From JAKFWF01 sp031374115 (lineage in GTDB: Bacteria; Pseudomonadota; Alphaproteobacteria; Rhizobiales; Hyphomicrobiaceae): a stretch of DNA of 64,000 nt. The stretch's first letter is position 1. Each line of letters opens with the position of its first letter. The position numbers and the translations under genes were made by a program. Positions 16,715 to 26,242 of the stretch are shown in pieces. Where the stretch lies: positions 1-64,000 of the forward strand of contig JANMNO010000057.1 of NCBI GenBank assembly GCA_031374115.1, in the 5' to 3' direction. The notes under the pieces are model-generated. The model saw only the letters and a list, made by a program, of their open reading frames with translations, ran no database searches and had not been told where the DNA came from.

Positions 16715-18025
16715 TTAAGCCTTTGCTGCAAGCCAAGCGAATGCGACTTCACTCATTGCTTTGCGGATGCTCGGGTTATCAATCTTGTCGATCGCATCAC
16801 CGACAAAACTTTGGATCAGCAAACCACGAGCCTGAGCCTCGGGAATGCCGCGCGACTGACAGTAGAAGATCAACGCCGGATCGATTTCGGCGCACGTCGA
16901 GCCATGCCCGCATGCTACATCGTCGGCATAAATCTCAAGCTCGGGCTTGCTGTCGAATTCGGCATCCGGGGACAGCATGAGCGCTTGCGCCATCTGCTTA
17001 CCGTCGGTCTTTTGCGCGGCCTGCGCTACGTGCACCTTGCCTTGGAACACGGCACGAGCACGACCATCGATCACGGTCTTGAACAGCTCGCGACTCTGGC
17101 AGCCAGGCGCGATGTGACGGATCTCCATCGTGGTGTCGATGTGATCCGTGTTGCGGCCGAGCGCGATCCCGGCAAAATCGAACTTGCTATCACGACCGTC
17201 GAGGCTAAGTCGCATTTCGTTGCGAGCCAGACCAGCGCTTGGAGTGAGTTGCGCCGCACGATAAAGCGCGCTGGCACCAACCTTCACATCCCAGCTCGAC
17301 AAATGCACGCCGCTATGTGCACCCAGCACAATCTTCACGTGGTCGACAATTGCATGATCGCCGATCGACAGTTCAAAGCCGCAGTTCGTATGCACATCGC
17401 TACCTCCGATCTGACCATGAACCTCGATAAGGGTGGCGCAAGCGCTCTCGCGTATATCCACGAAATTGCGCGTCGTGACCGAAGCGGGCACGTCAGCTGT
17501 GCTCAGGAATACTAACATCAGCGGCCGATCGAGCGCGACCGACTTGGGAACCTCGACCACCGCTCCATCGGAGGCGAATGCCACGTTCAGTGCTGAGACC
17601 GCATTGTTGTCCGAAAGCCCGGCGTTGGCCAAAGAGGCGTCGGCAGGGCGCTCGCTGATCGCAAACACCTGCGCTCCGGCCGGTTGTGCGTCAGCCGATA
17701 GTGCCGGCGCATGTCGGCCATCGACGAAAACAAACCGCGCACAATCGATCGCCGCGAACGGTCCAAGCGCTGCGGTTACTTGAGCTGTGGTTACGGCCAT
17801 CACCCGGCCGGCGGCTGGCGAGAGTGCTTCCTTCATTGCCGCACGCAGGTCGGTGTACTTCCACTCCTCGATGCGCCGGTGGGGCAGGCCAAGAGCACTG
17901 AAACGGGCCATGGCAGCTTCGCGCGTTTTACGCACGCCGTCGCCACCGGGCAATCCGGGGAGCGCTGCCGCGAACTGCTCTGGAATCGAACGCTCGGCCT
18001 TCGTCTTCATTACGGTGGTGTTCAT
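16715..18025 (-). CDS. sufD: SufD, Fe-S scaffold component
   Basis: Partner of SufB in the SufBC2D scaffold on which Fe-S clusters are built, and involved in iron entry. The 436-residue protein ends in the SufB/D beta-helix core: SCATLIEVHGQIGG, GRARAVFQGKVHV, and ELEIYADDVACGHGSTCAEI with the conserved His near residue 360, followed by the RGLLIQSFV helix. I prefer ATG 18025, with GAGG seven bases upstream, over the GTG at 18031. It follows sufC by 84 bases. Confidence 0.94.
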   Translation of the reverse strand: MNTTVMKTKAERSIPEQFAAALPGLPGGDGVRKTREAAMARFSALGLPHRRIEEWKYTDLRAAMKEALSPAAGRVMAVTTAQVTAALGPFAAIDCARFVFVDGRHAPALSADAQPAGAQVFAISERPADASLANAGLSDNNAVSALNVAFASDGAVVEVPKSVALDRPLMLVFLSTADVPASVTTRNFVDIRESACATLIEVHGQIGGSDVHTNCGFELSIGDHAIVDHVKIVLGAHSGVHLSSWDVKVGASALYRAAQLTPSAGLARNEMRLSLDGRDSKFDFAGIALGRNTDHIDTTMEIRHIAPGCQSRELFKTVIDGRARAVFQGKVHVAQAAQKTDGKQMAQALMLSPDAEFDSKPELEIYADDVACGHGSTCAEIDPALIFYCQSRGIPEAQARGLLIQSFVGDAIDKIDNPSIRKAMSEVAFAWLAAKA

Positions 18026-18109
18026 TTTCACGCCTCAAGGACCAACCGCCATCAAGCGGTTAGGCCGTCATTCCATGGATGGTATAACGCGCTGCGAGAT
18101 CGACTGGAT

Positions 18110-18865
18110 TTATGCCGCCAGGTTTTTGAAATCGGCGTAGCCGGATTTCTCGAGCTCGAGCGCAAGCTCTTTGCCGCCCGATTTCTGGATGCGGCCGTGT
18201 GCCAGCACATGCACTTTGTCAGGCACGATGTAATTCAGCAGGCGCTGATAGTGCGTGATGACGACCATCGCGCGGTTCTTCGAGCGGAGCGCGTTCACGC
18301 CATTTGAGACGATTTTCAAAGCATCGATATCGAGCCCGCTATCGGTCTCGTCAAGCACGCACAGCGACGGTTGCAGCAGCGCCATCTGCAGGATTTCGGA
18401 GCGCTTTTTCTCGCCGCCGGAGAAGCCAACGTTCACGGGGCGCTTTAGCATCTCGACGTCGATGTTTAGCTCCGCCCCCTTAGCCTTGATGAGTTTGAGA
18501 AACTCAGGCGTGGTTAGTTCCTTGTCGCCACGGCGTTTTGCCACCGCATTGACTGCCGTCCGCAGAAACGTGAGCCCAGCGACGCCGGGAATTTCCATCG
18601 GATACTGGAAGGCGAGAAACACGCCGGCTGCTGCCCGCTCGTCCGGCGTCATCTCAAGGACGCTTTCCCCATTCCAAAGGATATCGCCCTGCGTCACCTC
18701 GTAGTCAGGGCGGCCCGCGAGCACGTAGGCAAGCGTCGATTTGCCGGAACCATTAGGCCCCATGATCGCGTGCACTTCACCCTTTGGCACGACTAAATCG
18801 AGGCCAGTGAGGATTGGCTTATCCTCGGCCGCGATTTTGACGTGCAAATTCTTTATCTCAAGCAT
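18110..18865 (-). CDS. sufC: SufC ATPase of the SUF scaffold
   Basis: ABC-type ATPase that drives conformational change in the SufBCD scaffold; it is soluble, not a transporter. The 251-residue protein has Walker A GPNGSGKS near residue 36, Q-loop LAFQYPMEIPG, signature FSGGEKKR near residue 150 and the SufC-type Walker B VLDETDSGLDIDAL. The ATG at 18865 gives the usual MLEIKNLHVKI start and overlaps the preceding coiled-coil gene by eight bases. Confidence 0.96.
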   Translation of the reverse strand: MLEIKNLHVKIAAEDKPILTGLDLVVPKGEVHAIMGPNGSGKSTLAYVLAGRPDYEVTQGDILWNGESVLEMTPDERAAAGVFLAFQYPMEIPGVAGLTFLRTAVNAVAKRRGDKELTTPEFLKLIKAKGAELNIDVEMLKRPVNVGFSGGEKKRSEILQMALLQPSLCVLDETDSGLDIDALKIVSNGVNALRSKNRAMVVITHYQRLLNYIVPDKVHVLAHGRIQKSGGKELALELEKSGYADFKNLAA

Positions 18866-19133
18866 GAACCTCACCTTGTGACTTCGCGAGCAGAAGCCGG
18901 TCGAACAGCTCGCTCGCTTGTCGTTCTGCCGCGGCATGTCGCGCGCGCAATGTTTCGACGGTCGTTTCGACCTTGGTCAGCAGCACGTAGATCTCCTTGC
19001 CACCGCCCAACGCCACCTTCTGCTTGGTATCATTGAGACGTTCAGCCGCCCGCATGGCCTCGGATTTTGTTCGGTCTGCAATTGTTTCGGCCTTGAGCCA
19101 GGCCATTTCCAGTTTCTTGATTTCCAACGCCAT
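18858..19133 (-). CDS. Small coiled-coil protein between sufB and sufC
   Basis: A 91-residue protein I cannot assign to a named family. It is all helical and highly charged, with heptad-like spacing over residues 1-40 (MALEIKKLEMAWLKAETIAD) and 55-85, a short glycine break ALGGGKEIY near residue 42, no Cys, no signal and no membrane segment. The ribosome site GGAGG is strong, seven bases before the ATG. It overlaps sufC by eight bases, so translation is probably coupled and its product made with SufC. A role as a SUF partner is inferred from position only. Confidence 0.75.
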   Translation of the reverse strand: MALEIKKLEMAWLKAETIADRTKSEAMRAAERLNDTKQKVALGGGKEIYVLLTKVETTVETLRARHAAAERQASELFDRLLLAKSQGEVHA

Positions 19134-19307
19134 AAAATCCTCCGCAGAAATGTTACGACGATCGCGTCCCCAGCGCTAACCGCCAAGCGATCCCTCATTC
19201 TTCGAGTGCACTGTTGCAACTTGGTCGAGATCAAATGTTAAATCCAAGTGCGACAGTATAGCTCATCCTAGACCCGAAAAGGCTAGCTCGTCCATCGTCA
19301 GAATTAA
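19134..19307 (-). other. Spacer before the coiled-coil gene
   Basis: Together with the ORF remnant behind sufB it forms a 354-base break in the suf operon. A TATACT that could be a -10 element lies on the minus strand near 19257, without a convincing -35. No gene is seen. Confidence 0.3.
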
Positions 19308-19487
19308 TCATTCCCACAATCGACTAACGTAGCTGATCACTTCACTTCTACTCACCCAATCCATTGCTTTCTCTACGAAATTATCGCCAGGAACACCGTC
19401 TGCATAGTTTTTACGCAAAAATGACGTTGATGCTTTTTGTCGAACTCCCAACCTCAATTCAGAGGTTCGCGGGCGCGGGTGCGAGGG
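19308..19487 (-). pseudogene. Open frame directly behind the sufB stop, possible gene remnant
   Basis: The sufB frame continues for 59 sense codons after its TGA before the next stop. The second half reads like a protein (DNFVEKAMDWVSRSEV, then ISYVSRLWE) with A/T-rich codons unlike sufB. There is no ATG near the start, only TTG codons at 19457 and 19451 without a clear ribosome site. It may be the tail of a lost gene, a readthrough extension or chance. No family is recognised. Confidence 0.25.
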
Positions 19488-21014
<1,527 letters not shown>

Positions 21015-21036
21015 TGATATCAGCTCCTCAACTTTA

Positions 21037-22176
21037 CTAAGCTACCGCACGCAAGGCACGCGGGCGGGTGACGGCACCCCATACTTCTAGGAACGTAGCC
21101 ACGTCAGCTTTGGATGAGTTCCATCCAAGACTGAGGCGAATTGCGTTGTTCGCGATATCGGGCGCCAGGCCCATCGCGGTCAGTACATGACTGGCCCCGA
21201 CCTTGCCCGACGAGCACGCGGCGCCCGCACTGACGGCAAACCCGGCGAGGTCAAGCTTGATCACCAAGGTCTCGGCGGGTTGACCGGGCATCGCGACCGA
21301 TGTCGTGTTCGGCAGACGCGGCGATCCGGCGCCGACAATAACGGCGGATGGGGTGATCTCACGAACGCCTGCTTCCAGTTGATCGCGTAAATCAGCAAGC
21401 CGTACTTCCGCCGAGCCATCGGCGCGTGCTGCCTCGGCTGCTGCGCCAAAGCCTGCGATGCCGATCACGTTCTCTGTTCCGGCACGGCGGCGGCGCTCCT
21501 GCCCACCACCGGTTACGAAGCTTGCGAGTTTCACGCCGTCACGAATGATCAGTGCACCCACTCCCGCTGGACCGCCGAGCTTGTGGCTCGATAAGCTGAG
21601 GGTATCGACACCGAGGCCCGCGAAATCGATCGGTAGACGGCCAGGCATCTGCACGGCATCGGAGTGAATGTGCAGACCATGCTCCCGGCAAAACTGAGCC
21701 GTCTCGGCTACCGGCTGCAGTACGCCGGTTTCGTTGTTCGCCATCTGCAGCACGACGAGGGTGCGGTCGCCGGATACCAGCGCGGTGAATGCATGACGCG
21801 CGATCTCTTCGACGGCGACGAGCCCGCCGGCTGAAATTGGCAGCGGACGGTGAAGGCTCTGCGAATGGGCGATCGGTCCGCGCACGGAATCGTGTTCGAT
21901 CTCGGCCGACAGGATCGTTGCCCATTCACCTCCACCGATGACCCAGGCATTGGCTTCGGTCGCCCCGCTTGTGAATACGACCTCTAGAGGCTTGGCGTTG
22001 ACAAGCTTGGCCACCTGCTCGCGTGCGGTCTCGATGAGCGCGCGCACACGCCGGCCCTCGTGATGAACCGATGAAGGATTACCGCACACGCTCATAGCCA
22101 CGGCCATCGCTGATGCAGCTTCCGGCCGTAGTGGCGCTGTCGCGTTATGATCGAGATATATGCGTTGCGTGCTCAT
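21037..22176 (-). CDS. Cysteine desulfurase, IscS/NifS type (class I)
   Basis: A 379-residue PLP enzyme that makes persulfide from cysteine. It has HNATAPLRPEA at the start, the cofactor Lys in LSSHKLGGPAGVGAL near residue 197 and the class I active-site Cys in VSAGAACSSGKVG near residue 320. Class I plus class II desulfurases in one suf operon is usual in Hyphomicrobiales, where this one is often called SufS2 or NifS-like. Its ATG overlaps the iscR stop by four bases (ATGA), so the two are translationally coupled. Confidence 0.93.
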   Translation of the reverse strand: MSTQRIYLDHNATAPLRPEAASAMAVAMSVCGNPSSVHHEGRRVRALIETAREQVAKLVNAKPLEVVFTSGATEANAWVIGGGEWATILSAEIEHDSVRGPIAHSQSLHRPLPISAGGLVAVEEIARHAFTALVSGDRTLVVLQMANNETGVLQPVAETAQFCREHGLHIHSDAVQMPGRLPIDFAGLGVDTLSLSSHKLGGPAGVGALIIRDGVKLASFVTGGGQERRRRAGTENVIGIAGFGAAAEAARADGSAEVRLADLRDQLEAGVREITPSAVIVGAGSPRLPNTTSVAMPGQPAETLVIKLDLAGFAVSAGAACSSGKVGASHVLTAMGLAPDIANNAIRLSLGWNSSKADVATFLEVWGAVTRPRALRAVA

Positions 22177-22637
22177 GCGGCGGCAACTCGCACATTCTTT
22201 GCGATGATTTGACCTGGTCTGATCGGCGTTCCGTCGACCACTTCCTGCAGCGATACGCCTGCCAGGAACGTCCGGATGTGGTCGCCGAGCGCATGCCACA
22301 GGCCGTGCGTCAGACATTTCGATTCACCGAGACACCCGCCAACATCGCCGACGAGGTCGAGGCAGCGCGTCATCCGCGTCTCTTCTTCGACCGCAATCAT
22401 GATTTCGGAAATGGCGATCTCACGCGCCGGACGCGCTAGCTTATAGCCCCCGCTGCGCCCGCGAACGCTGTCGACAAGGCCGAAGCGGCGAAGTTGTGCG
22501 AATATCTGCTCGAGATAAGCGACCGAGAGATGCTGGCGGTCGGCAATTGCCGACAGCGCAACTGCCTCACCCGCCCCATGCTTGGCAAGATCGGTCATCG
22601 CCATGACCGCATAACGTCCTCTGGTGTTCAACTCCAC
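22173..22637 (-). CDS. iscR: Rrf2-family regulator, IscR-like
   Basis: Likely senses Fe-S status and controls the suf operon that it heads. The 154-residue protein has the Rrf2 winged helix (ELNTRGRYAVMAMTDLA; LSVAYLEQIFAQLRRFGLV; VRGRSGGYKLARP) and three Cys plus a His able to bind a [2Fe-2S] cluster in RCLDLVGDVGGCL and ESKCLTHGLW near residues 92-112. The first two Cys are nine residues apart, longer than in E. coli IscR. I start at the GTG at 22637, which has AGGAG eight bases upstream; a frame open to 22724 lacks a site. Confidence 0.92.
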   Translation of the reverse strand: MELNTRGRYAVMAMTDLAKHGAGEAVALSAIADRQHLSVAYLEQIFAQLRRFGLVDSVRGRSGGYKLARPAREIAISEIMIAVEEETRMTRCLDLVGDVGGCLGESKCLTHGLWHALGDHIRTFLAGVSLQEVVDGTPIRPGQIIAKNVRVAAA

Positions 22638-22685
22638 GGCAGTGACTCCTGCTACAATCAGGCCATCAATTCGATCGTGATGCTT

Positions 22686-22708
22686 GCACAAGACACCCTG
22701 CCTTGTGC
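22686..22708. promoter_or_regulatory. Inverted repeat before iscR, candidate Rrf2-type operator
   Basis: GCACAAG, nine bases, CTTGTGC: a perfect 7-base inverted repeat 49 to 71 bases before the iscR start. Position suits autoregulation by IscR. The sequence is not a known consensus, so the assignment is inferred. Confidence 0.35.
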
Positions 22709-22758
22709 TAAGACCCCAGCCCAACGCCGCTTGCCGGACTTGGATCCGGCTTCAGCAG

Positions 22759-22775
22759 TTTCGAACTATTCTAAT
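22759..22775. promoter_or_regulatory. Irr-box (ICE)-like element upstream of the suf operon
   Basis: The minus strand reads ATTAGAATAGTTCGAAA. It differs at two positions from the iron control element recognised by Irr in Hyphomicrobiales (TTTAGAA-N3-TTCTAAA, as I recall the consensus). It lies about 120 bases before iscR, where iron control of Fe-S synthesis is expected. It overlaps a 19-base palindrome CTATTC-N7-GAATAG (22766-22784). Confidence 0.5.
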
Positions 22776-22897
22776 TCTGAATAGAGGTATGGGAATTCCG
22801 AGCGCGGAAGTCAAGATTTGACTTCAGATGGCAGCTACAATTCCGAAAACCTTTAGGGTGCAAAAACGAGCTCGAGCCAGAAGGCCAAAAAACGATC

Positions 22898-23584
22898 ATG
22901 CCTGAACTAGTTATTGCCGGACCCTCCGGACGCCTAGAAGCACGCTACCATCACGAGGCAGCTGCCGACGCGCCGATCGCGCTCATCCTGCATCCGCATC
23001 CCCAATTCGGCGGCACGATGAACAATCAGGTCGTCTATAACCTATACTACGCGTTCGCTGAGCGTGGCTTCTCTGTGCTTCGATTCAATTTTCGCGGAGT
23101 AGGACGCAGCCAGGGCACGTTCGACAATGGACCAGGCGAGCTGTCGGATGCCGCATCGGCGCTCGATTGGCTGCAGATCGCCAAGCCGGAATCGCGCGCA
23201 TGCTGGATCGCCGGCGTTTCGTTCGGCACTTGGATAGCGATGCAGCTGCTGATGCGGCGGCCTGAAATCGACGCGTTTGTTTGCGTCGCCCCACCCGCCA
23301 ACATGTACGACTACTCGTTCCTGGCGCCCTGCCCGTCTTCGGGTCTGGTAATCAACGGCGAGAAGGATCGCGTTGTCCCGTCGGCGTCGGTTGCGGAGAT
23401 GGCTGTCAAGACGAAGACGCAGCGCGGCATCAAGATCGAGCATCAGATCGTGCCGGGTGCCAACCATTTCTTCGAAGGGGAAGACAAGCTCGCGGCGCTC
23501 AAGGCGTCCGTCGGGGAGTACGTCGATCGCCGCTCGCTCGAACTTATCGCCAAGGAAAAAGAGAAAGCCGCGAAAGAGAAATGA
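22898..23584 (+). CDS. Alpha/beta hydrolase (dienelactone hydrolase-like)
   Basis: A 228-residue cytosolic hydrolase. ILHPHPQFGGTMNNQVV near residues 30-46 and NFRGVGRSQG near residue 65 are typical of a widespread small serine hydrolase group; the nucleophile elbow is GVSFGTW near residue 106, the acid is in NGEKDRVVP near 152 and the His in PGANHFFEG near 190. A Lys/Glu-rich tail ends the protein. The substrate is unknown. It is read away from iscR and shares its upstream region. Confidence 0.85.
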   Translation: MPELVIAGPSGRLEARYHHEAAADAPIALILHPHPQFGGTMNNQVVYNLYYAFAERGFSVLRFNFRGVGRSQGTFDNGPGELSDAASALDWLQIAKPESRACWIAGVSFGTWIAMQLLMRRPEIDAFVCVAPPANMYDYSFLAPCPSSGLVINGEKDRVVPSASVAEMAVKTKTQRGIKIEHQIVPGANHFFEGEDKLAALKASVGEYVDRRSLELIAKEKEKAAKEK

Positions 23585-23653
23585 TCGCCCGGTGCCCGGC
23601 TTCTTTGATAGCGCCCGCCGGCTCCCCTGGCCGGCCGCGCCGGGCGCGGTGAT

Positions 23654-24958
23654 CTACCTATGGCTCGTGTTGAGCCGGGTCTCCATGTACTGCGAGTAGC
23701 GCGACATGCCAAAACAGAACACCCAGAATATAAGGCCGGCAAACACGTAGCCGGTCATCGCGGTCGATGGCGAGAACCATTTCGAGTCCGACATGTTTTG
23801 TTGCACGACCCCGAGTAGGTCAAACAAACCGATGATCAATACGAGGCTCGTGTCTTTGAACAGGCCGATGAAACTCGACACGATGTTCGGGATGACGACC
23901 TTCAAGGCTTGCGGCAGCACGATCAGGCCCATTTTCTTGCCATAGGACAGGCCAAGCGCATCTGCTGCCTCGAATTGTCCGCGGGGGATTGCTTGCAAGC
24001 CCCCTCGGATCGTCTCGGCCATATAGGCACCCGAGAATAGTGATACGCCGATTAGCGCTCGCAACAGTTTGTCGACGTTGGTGCCCGGAGCCAGGAACAA
24101 CGGCAGCATCACCGATGACATGAAGAGGATCGTGATTAGCGGCACACCGCGCACGAACTCGATGAACCACACTGACATCCAGCGGGCCAACGGCATTTTC
24201 GAGCGGCGGCCGAGCGCCAGAACAATGCCGATCGGGAACGACATGGTGATGCCGACCGTCGCGACGACCAGCGTAACGAGCATGCCGCCCCAGAACTGGG
24301 TCTCGACCACCGGCAGGCTGACCAAGCCGCTAAAGTTAAAAAACCAGCCGAGAACGACAAACCACGAAATGAACGCCAACGGCGCGGCGGTTGCCGTAGC
24401 GAGCGTTCTCGTGGCCGCCGATGCCCCGCCCAATCGCGGCCCAAGCACCAGCAAGGCGGTTGCCGCAACGACGACAACACCGATCCAATCCCATTTGTCA
24501 CCAAACTTGATGCCGGGTGTGGAGCCCGTGAGCAGCCAGTAGGCCAGTCCCGGGAAAATCCCGAATACGAACAGCGCCGACCACTTTTTGCCAGGGATCG
24601 CCGGAACCATGAGCGGGATAAGACCGGCTGCCGCCATCAGATATGTCAGATCGACGCGCCAGCGCTCGGCATCGGGATAGCGGCCGTACATAAACTGGCC
24701 AAACTTTGCCTTGATGAACGGCCAGCAGGCACCGGTGCCTTCAGCCTGGCAAGCGGTGCCATCTTTGCCATCCCAAACCGCGGTCAGCACGGTCCATTCG
24801 AAAGCGCCTTTGACGGCGTAATATGAAATCCAAAAGCCGATCAGCGTTAGAATGCTATTGCCGGGAGAGGAAAACAAATTTTGGCGCAACCAGGCAACTG
24901 GACCGACCAGGCTGCGCGGTGGTGGTAGAGCAGTGCTCGTTGCTTCAGCGGTTGCCAT
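23654..24958 (-). CDS. aapM: General amino-acid ABC transporter permease AapM
   Basis: One of two membrane subunits of the general L-amino-acid importer. The 434-residue protein has about eight hydrophobic segments; the C-terminal 220 residues form the His/Glu/Gln/Arg-type permease domain with the EAA loop ADALGLSYGKKMGLIVLPQA near residue 345. The long N-terminal part with a periplasmic loop containing CQAEGTGACWPF is typical of AapM. The ATG at 24958 is ten bases after the aapQ stop. Confidence 0.93.
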   Translation of the reverse strand: MATAEATSTALPPPRSLVGPVAWLRQNLFSSPGNSILTLIGFWISYYAVKGAFEWTVLTAVWDGKDGTACQAEGTGACWPFIKAKFGQFMYGRYPDAERWRVDLTYLMAAAGLIPLMVPAIPGKKWSALFVFGIFPGLAYWLLTGSTPGIKFGDKWDWIGVVVVAATALLVLGPRLGGASAATRTLATATAAPLAFISWFVVLGWFFNFSGLVSLPVVETQFWGGMLVTLVVATVGITMSFPIGIVLALGRRSKMPLARWMSVWFIEFVRGVPLITILFMSSVMLPLFLAPGTNVDKLLRALIGVSLFSGAYMAETIRGGLQAIPRGQFEAADALGLSYGKKMGLIVLPQALKVVIPNIVSSFIGLFKDTSLVLIIGLFDLLGVVQQNMSDSKWFSPSTAMTGYVFAGLIFWVFCFGMSRYSQYMETRLNTSHR

Positions 24959-24968
24959 TGCCTGATCC

Positions 24969-26162
24969 TCAGCGCTCGACCAGCGCGACCCGCGCATTGA
25001 ACCAATTCATGAAGGCGGAGGTCACCAAACTGAAGGTGAGATAGACGCCCATGGTGATGAGAATGATCTCCACCGCCTGCCCAGTCTGATTGAGCATCGT
25101 GCCGGTGACGCTGACGAGTTCTGGATAGGCGATCGCCAAGCCCAGCGACGAGTTCTTGGTGAGATTGAGGTATTGGCTCGTCAACGGCGGAATGACGATT
25201 CGCATGGCCTGGGGCACGACAACCAGACGGAGCGCCTGGCTCGGCTGCAAGCCTAGAGCAGCGGCAGCTTCCTTTTGTCCCTTCGTTACCGCCAGGATGC
25301 CGGCGCGAACGATCTCAGCGATGAAGCTCGCGGTATAAAGGCTAAGGCCGAACAGCAGAGCCAGAAACTCGGGCAGCACGACGACGCCACCGGAGAAGTT
25401 GAATGCGCCCTTCTCGGGGTAATTGAACGACAACGGCCGTCCGAGTACCAGAAACACGATCAGCGGCATCAAGACAACCAGGCCGATCGTCGACCACAAC
25501 ACGGGAAACTGCTGACCCGTCAAGAGTCGGCGACGCCTAGCCCAAAGCCCAATTAGTATGCTCAGTCCGATACCTGCCAACAATGCCAATCCGGCATGGC
25601 CCATCCCCGGCTCGGGCACCGGCCACGGCATATTTAGACCGCGATTGCTCAGGAAGGATCCACCGGGGAGTTCGTAGGCTTGTCGCGCTTGCGGCAGCAC
25701 CTTGAGCACGGCGAAATACCAGAAAAACAATTGCAGCAGCAGCGGCATGTTACGCAGCAGCTCGACGTAAACCGTGCTGAGCCGCGCGATCAGCCAGTTG
25801 CTCGACAACCGCCCGACGCCGACGAGAAATCCGATTATCGTTGCCAGCACGATACCGATAGCGGCGACCAGCAGCGTGTTCCACATGCCGATCCAGAACG
25901 CATCGCCATAGGTCGATGTGGCGGAATAGGGGGTCAAGGTTTGACCGATATCGAAGCCGGACGTGCGGTCCCAGAACCCAAGGCCCGACGCAATGTTCAG
26001 CCGGCGCATGTTCTCGGCGGCATTGGTGACGATAGTGTAGAAAAACAGCACGATCGCGGCCACGAGCACCACCTGATAAATCAGCTGGCGGACCTCCGGA
26101 CGATAGAGGAGTCTCGCTTTCGCGGCCTCGTCCCCGGTCTGAGTGGTGCTGGTGACAGCCAT
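24969..26162 (-). CDS. aapQ: General amino-acid ABC transporter permease AapQ
   Basis: The second membrane subunit of the Aap importer, 397 residues. It has a first membrane segment near residues 25-45, then GFWDRTSGFDIGQTL of the AapQ-type periplasmic loop, and a permease domain with the EAA loop AAAALGLQPSQALRLVVVPQ near residue 310. It lies between aapJ (80 bases upstream, with a stem-loop) and aapM (ten bases downstream). AAGGCAGGCG precedes the ATG. Confidence 0.93.
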   Translation of the reverse strand: MAVTSTTQTGDEAAKARLLYRPEVRQLIYQVVLVAAIVLFFYTIVTNAAENMRRLNIASGLGFWDRTSGFDIGQTLTPYSATSTYGDAFWIGMWNTLLVAAIGIVLATIIGFLVGVGRLSSNWLIARLSTVYVELLRNMPLLLQLFFWYFAVLKVLPQARQAYELPGGSFLSNRGLNMPWPVPEPGMGHAGLALLAGIGLSILIGLWARRRRLLTGQQFPVLWSTIGLVVLMPLIVFLVLGRPLSFNYPEKGAFNFSGGVVVLPEFLALLFGLSLYTASFIAEIVRAGILAVTKGQKEAAAALGLQPSQALRLVVVPQAMRIVIPPLTSQYLNLTKNSSLGLAIAYPELVSVTGTMLNQTGQAVEIILITMGVYLTFSLVTSAFMNWFNARVALVER

Positions 26163-26194
26163 CTTCGCCTGCCTTCATGAGCCGCTGTAGGTGG

Positions 26195-26230
26195 AAGAAA
26201 GAACGCCGACCCTTTGTGAGGCCGGCGTTC
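26195..26230 (-). terminator. Stem-loop between aapJ and aapQ
   Basis: On the minus strand GAACGCCG and CGGCGTTC form a perfect 8-base-pair stem, followed by TTTCTT. Such hairpins after a binding-protein gene often stop some transcripts or protect the upstream mRNA, so that more binding protein than permease is made. Confidence 0.6.
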
Positions 26231-26242
26231 ATCAGTGTCGTC

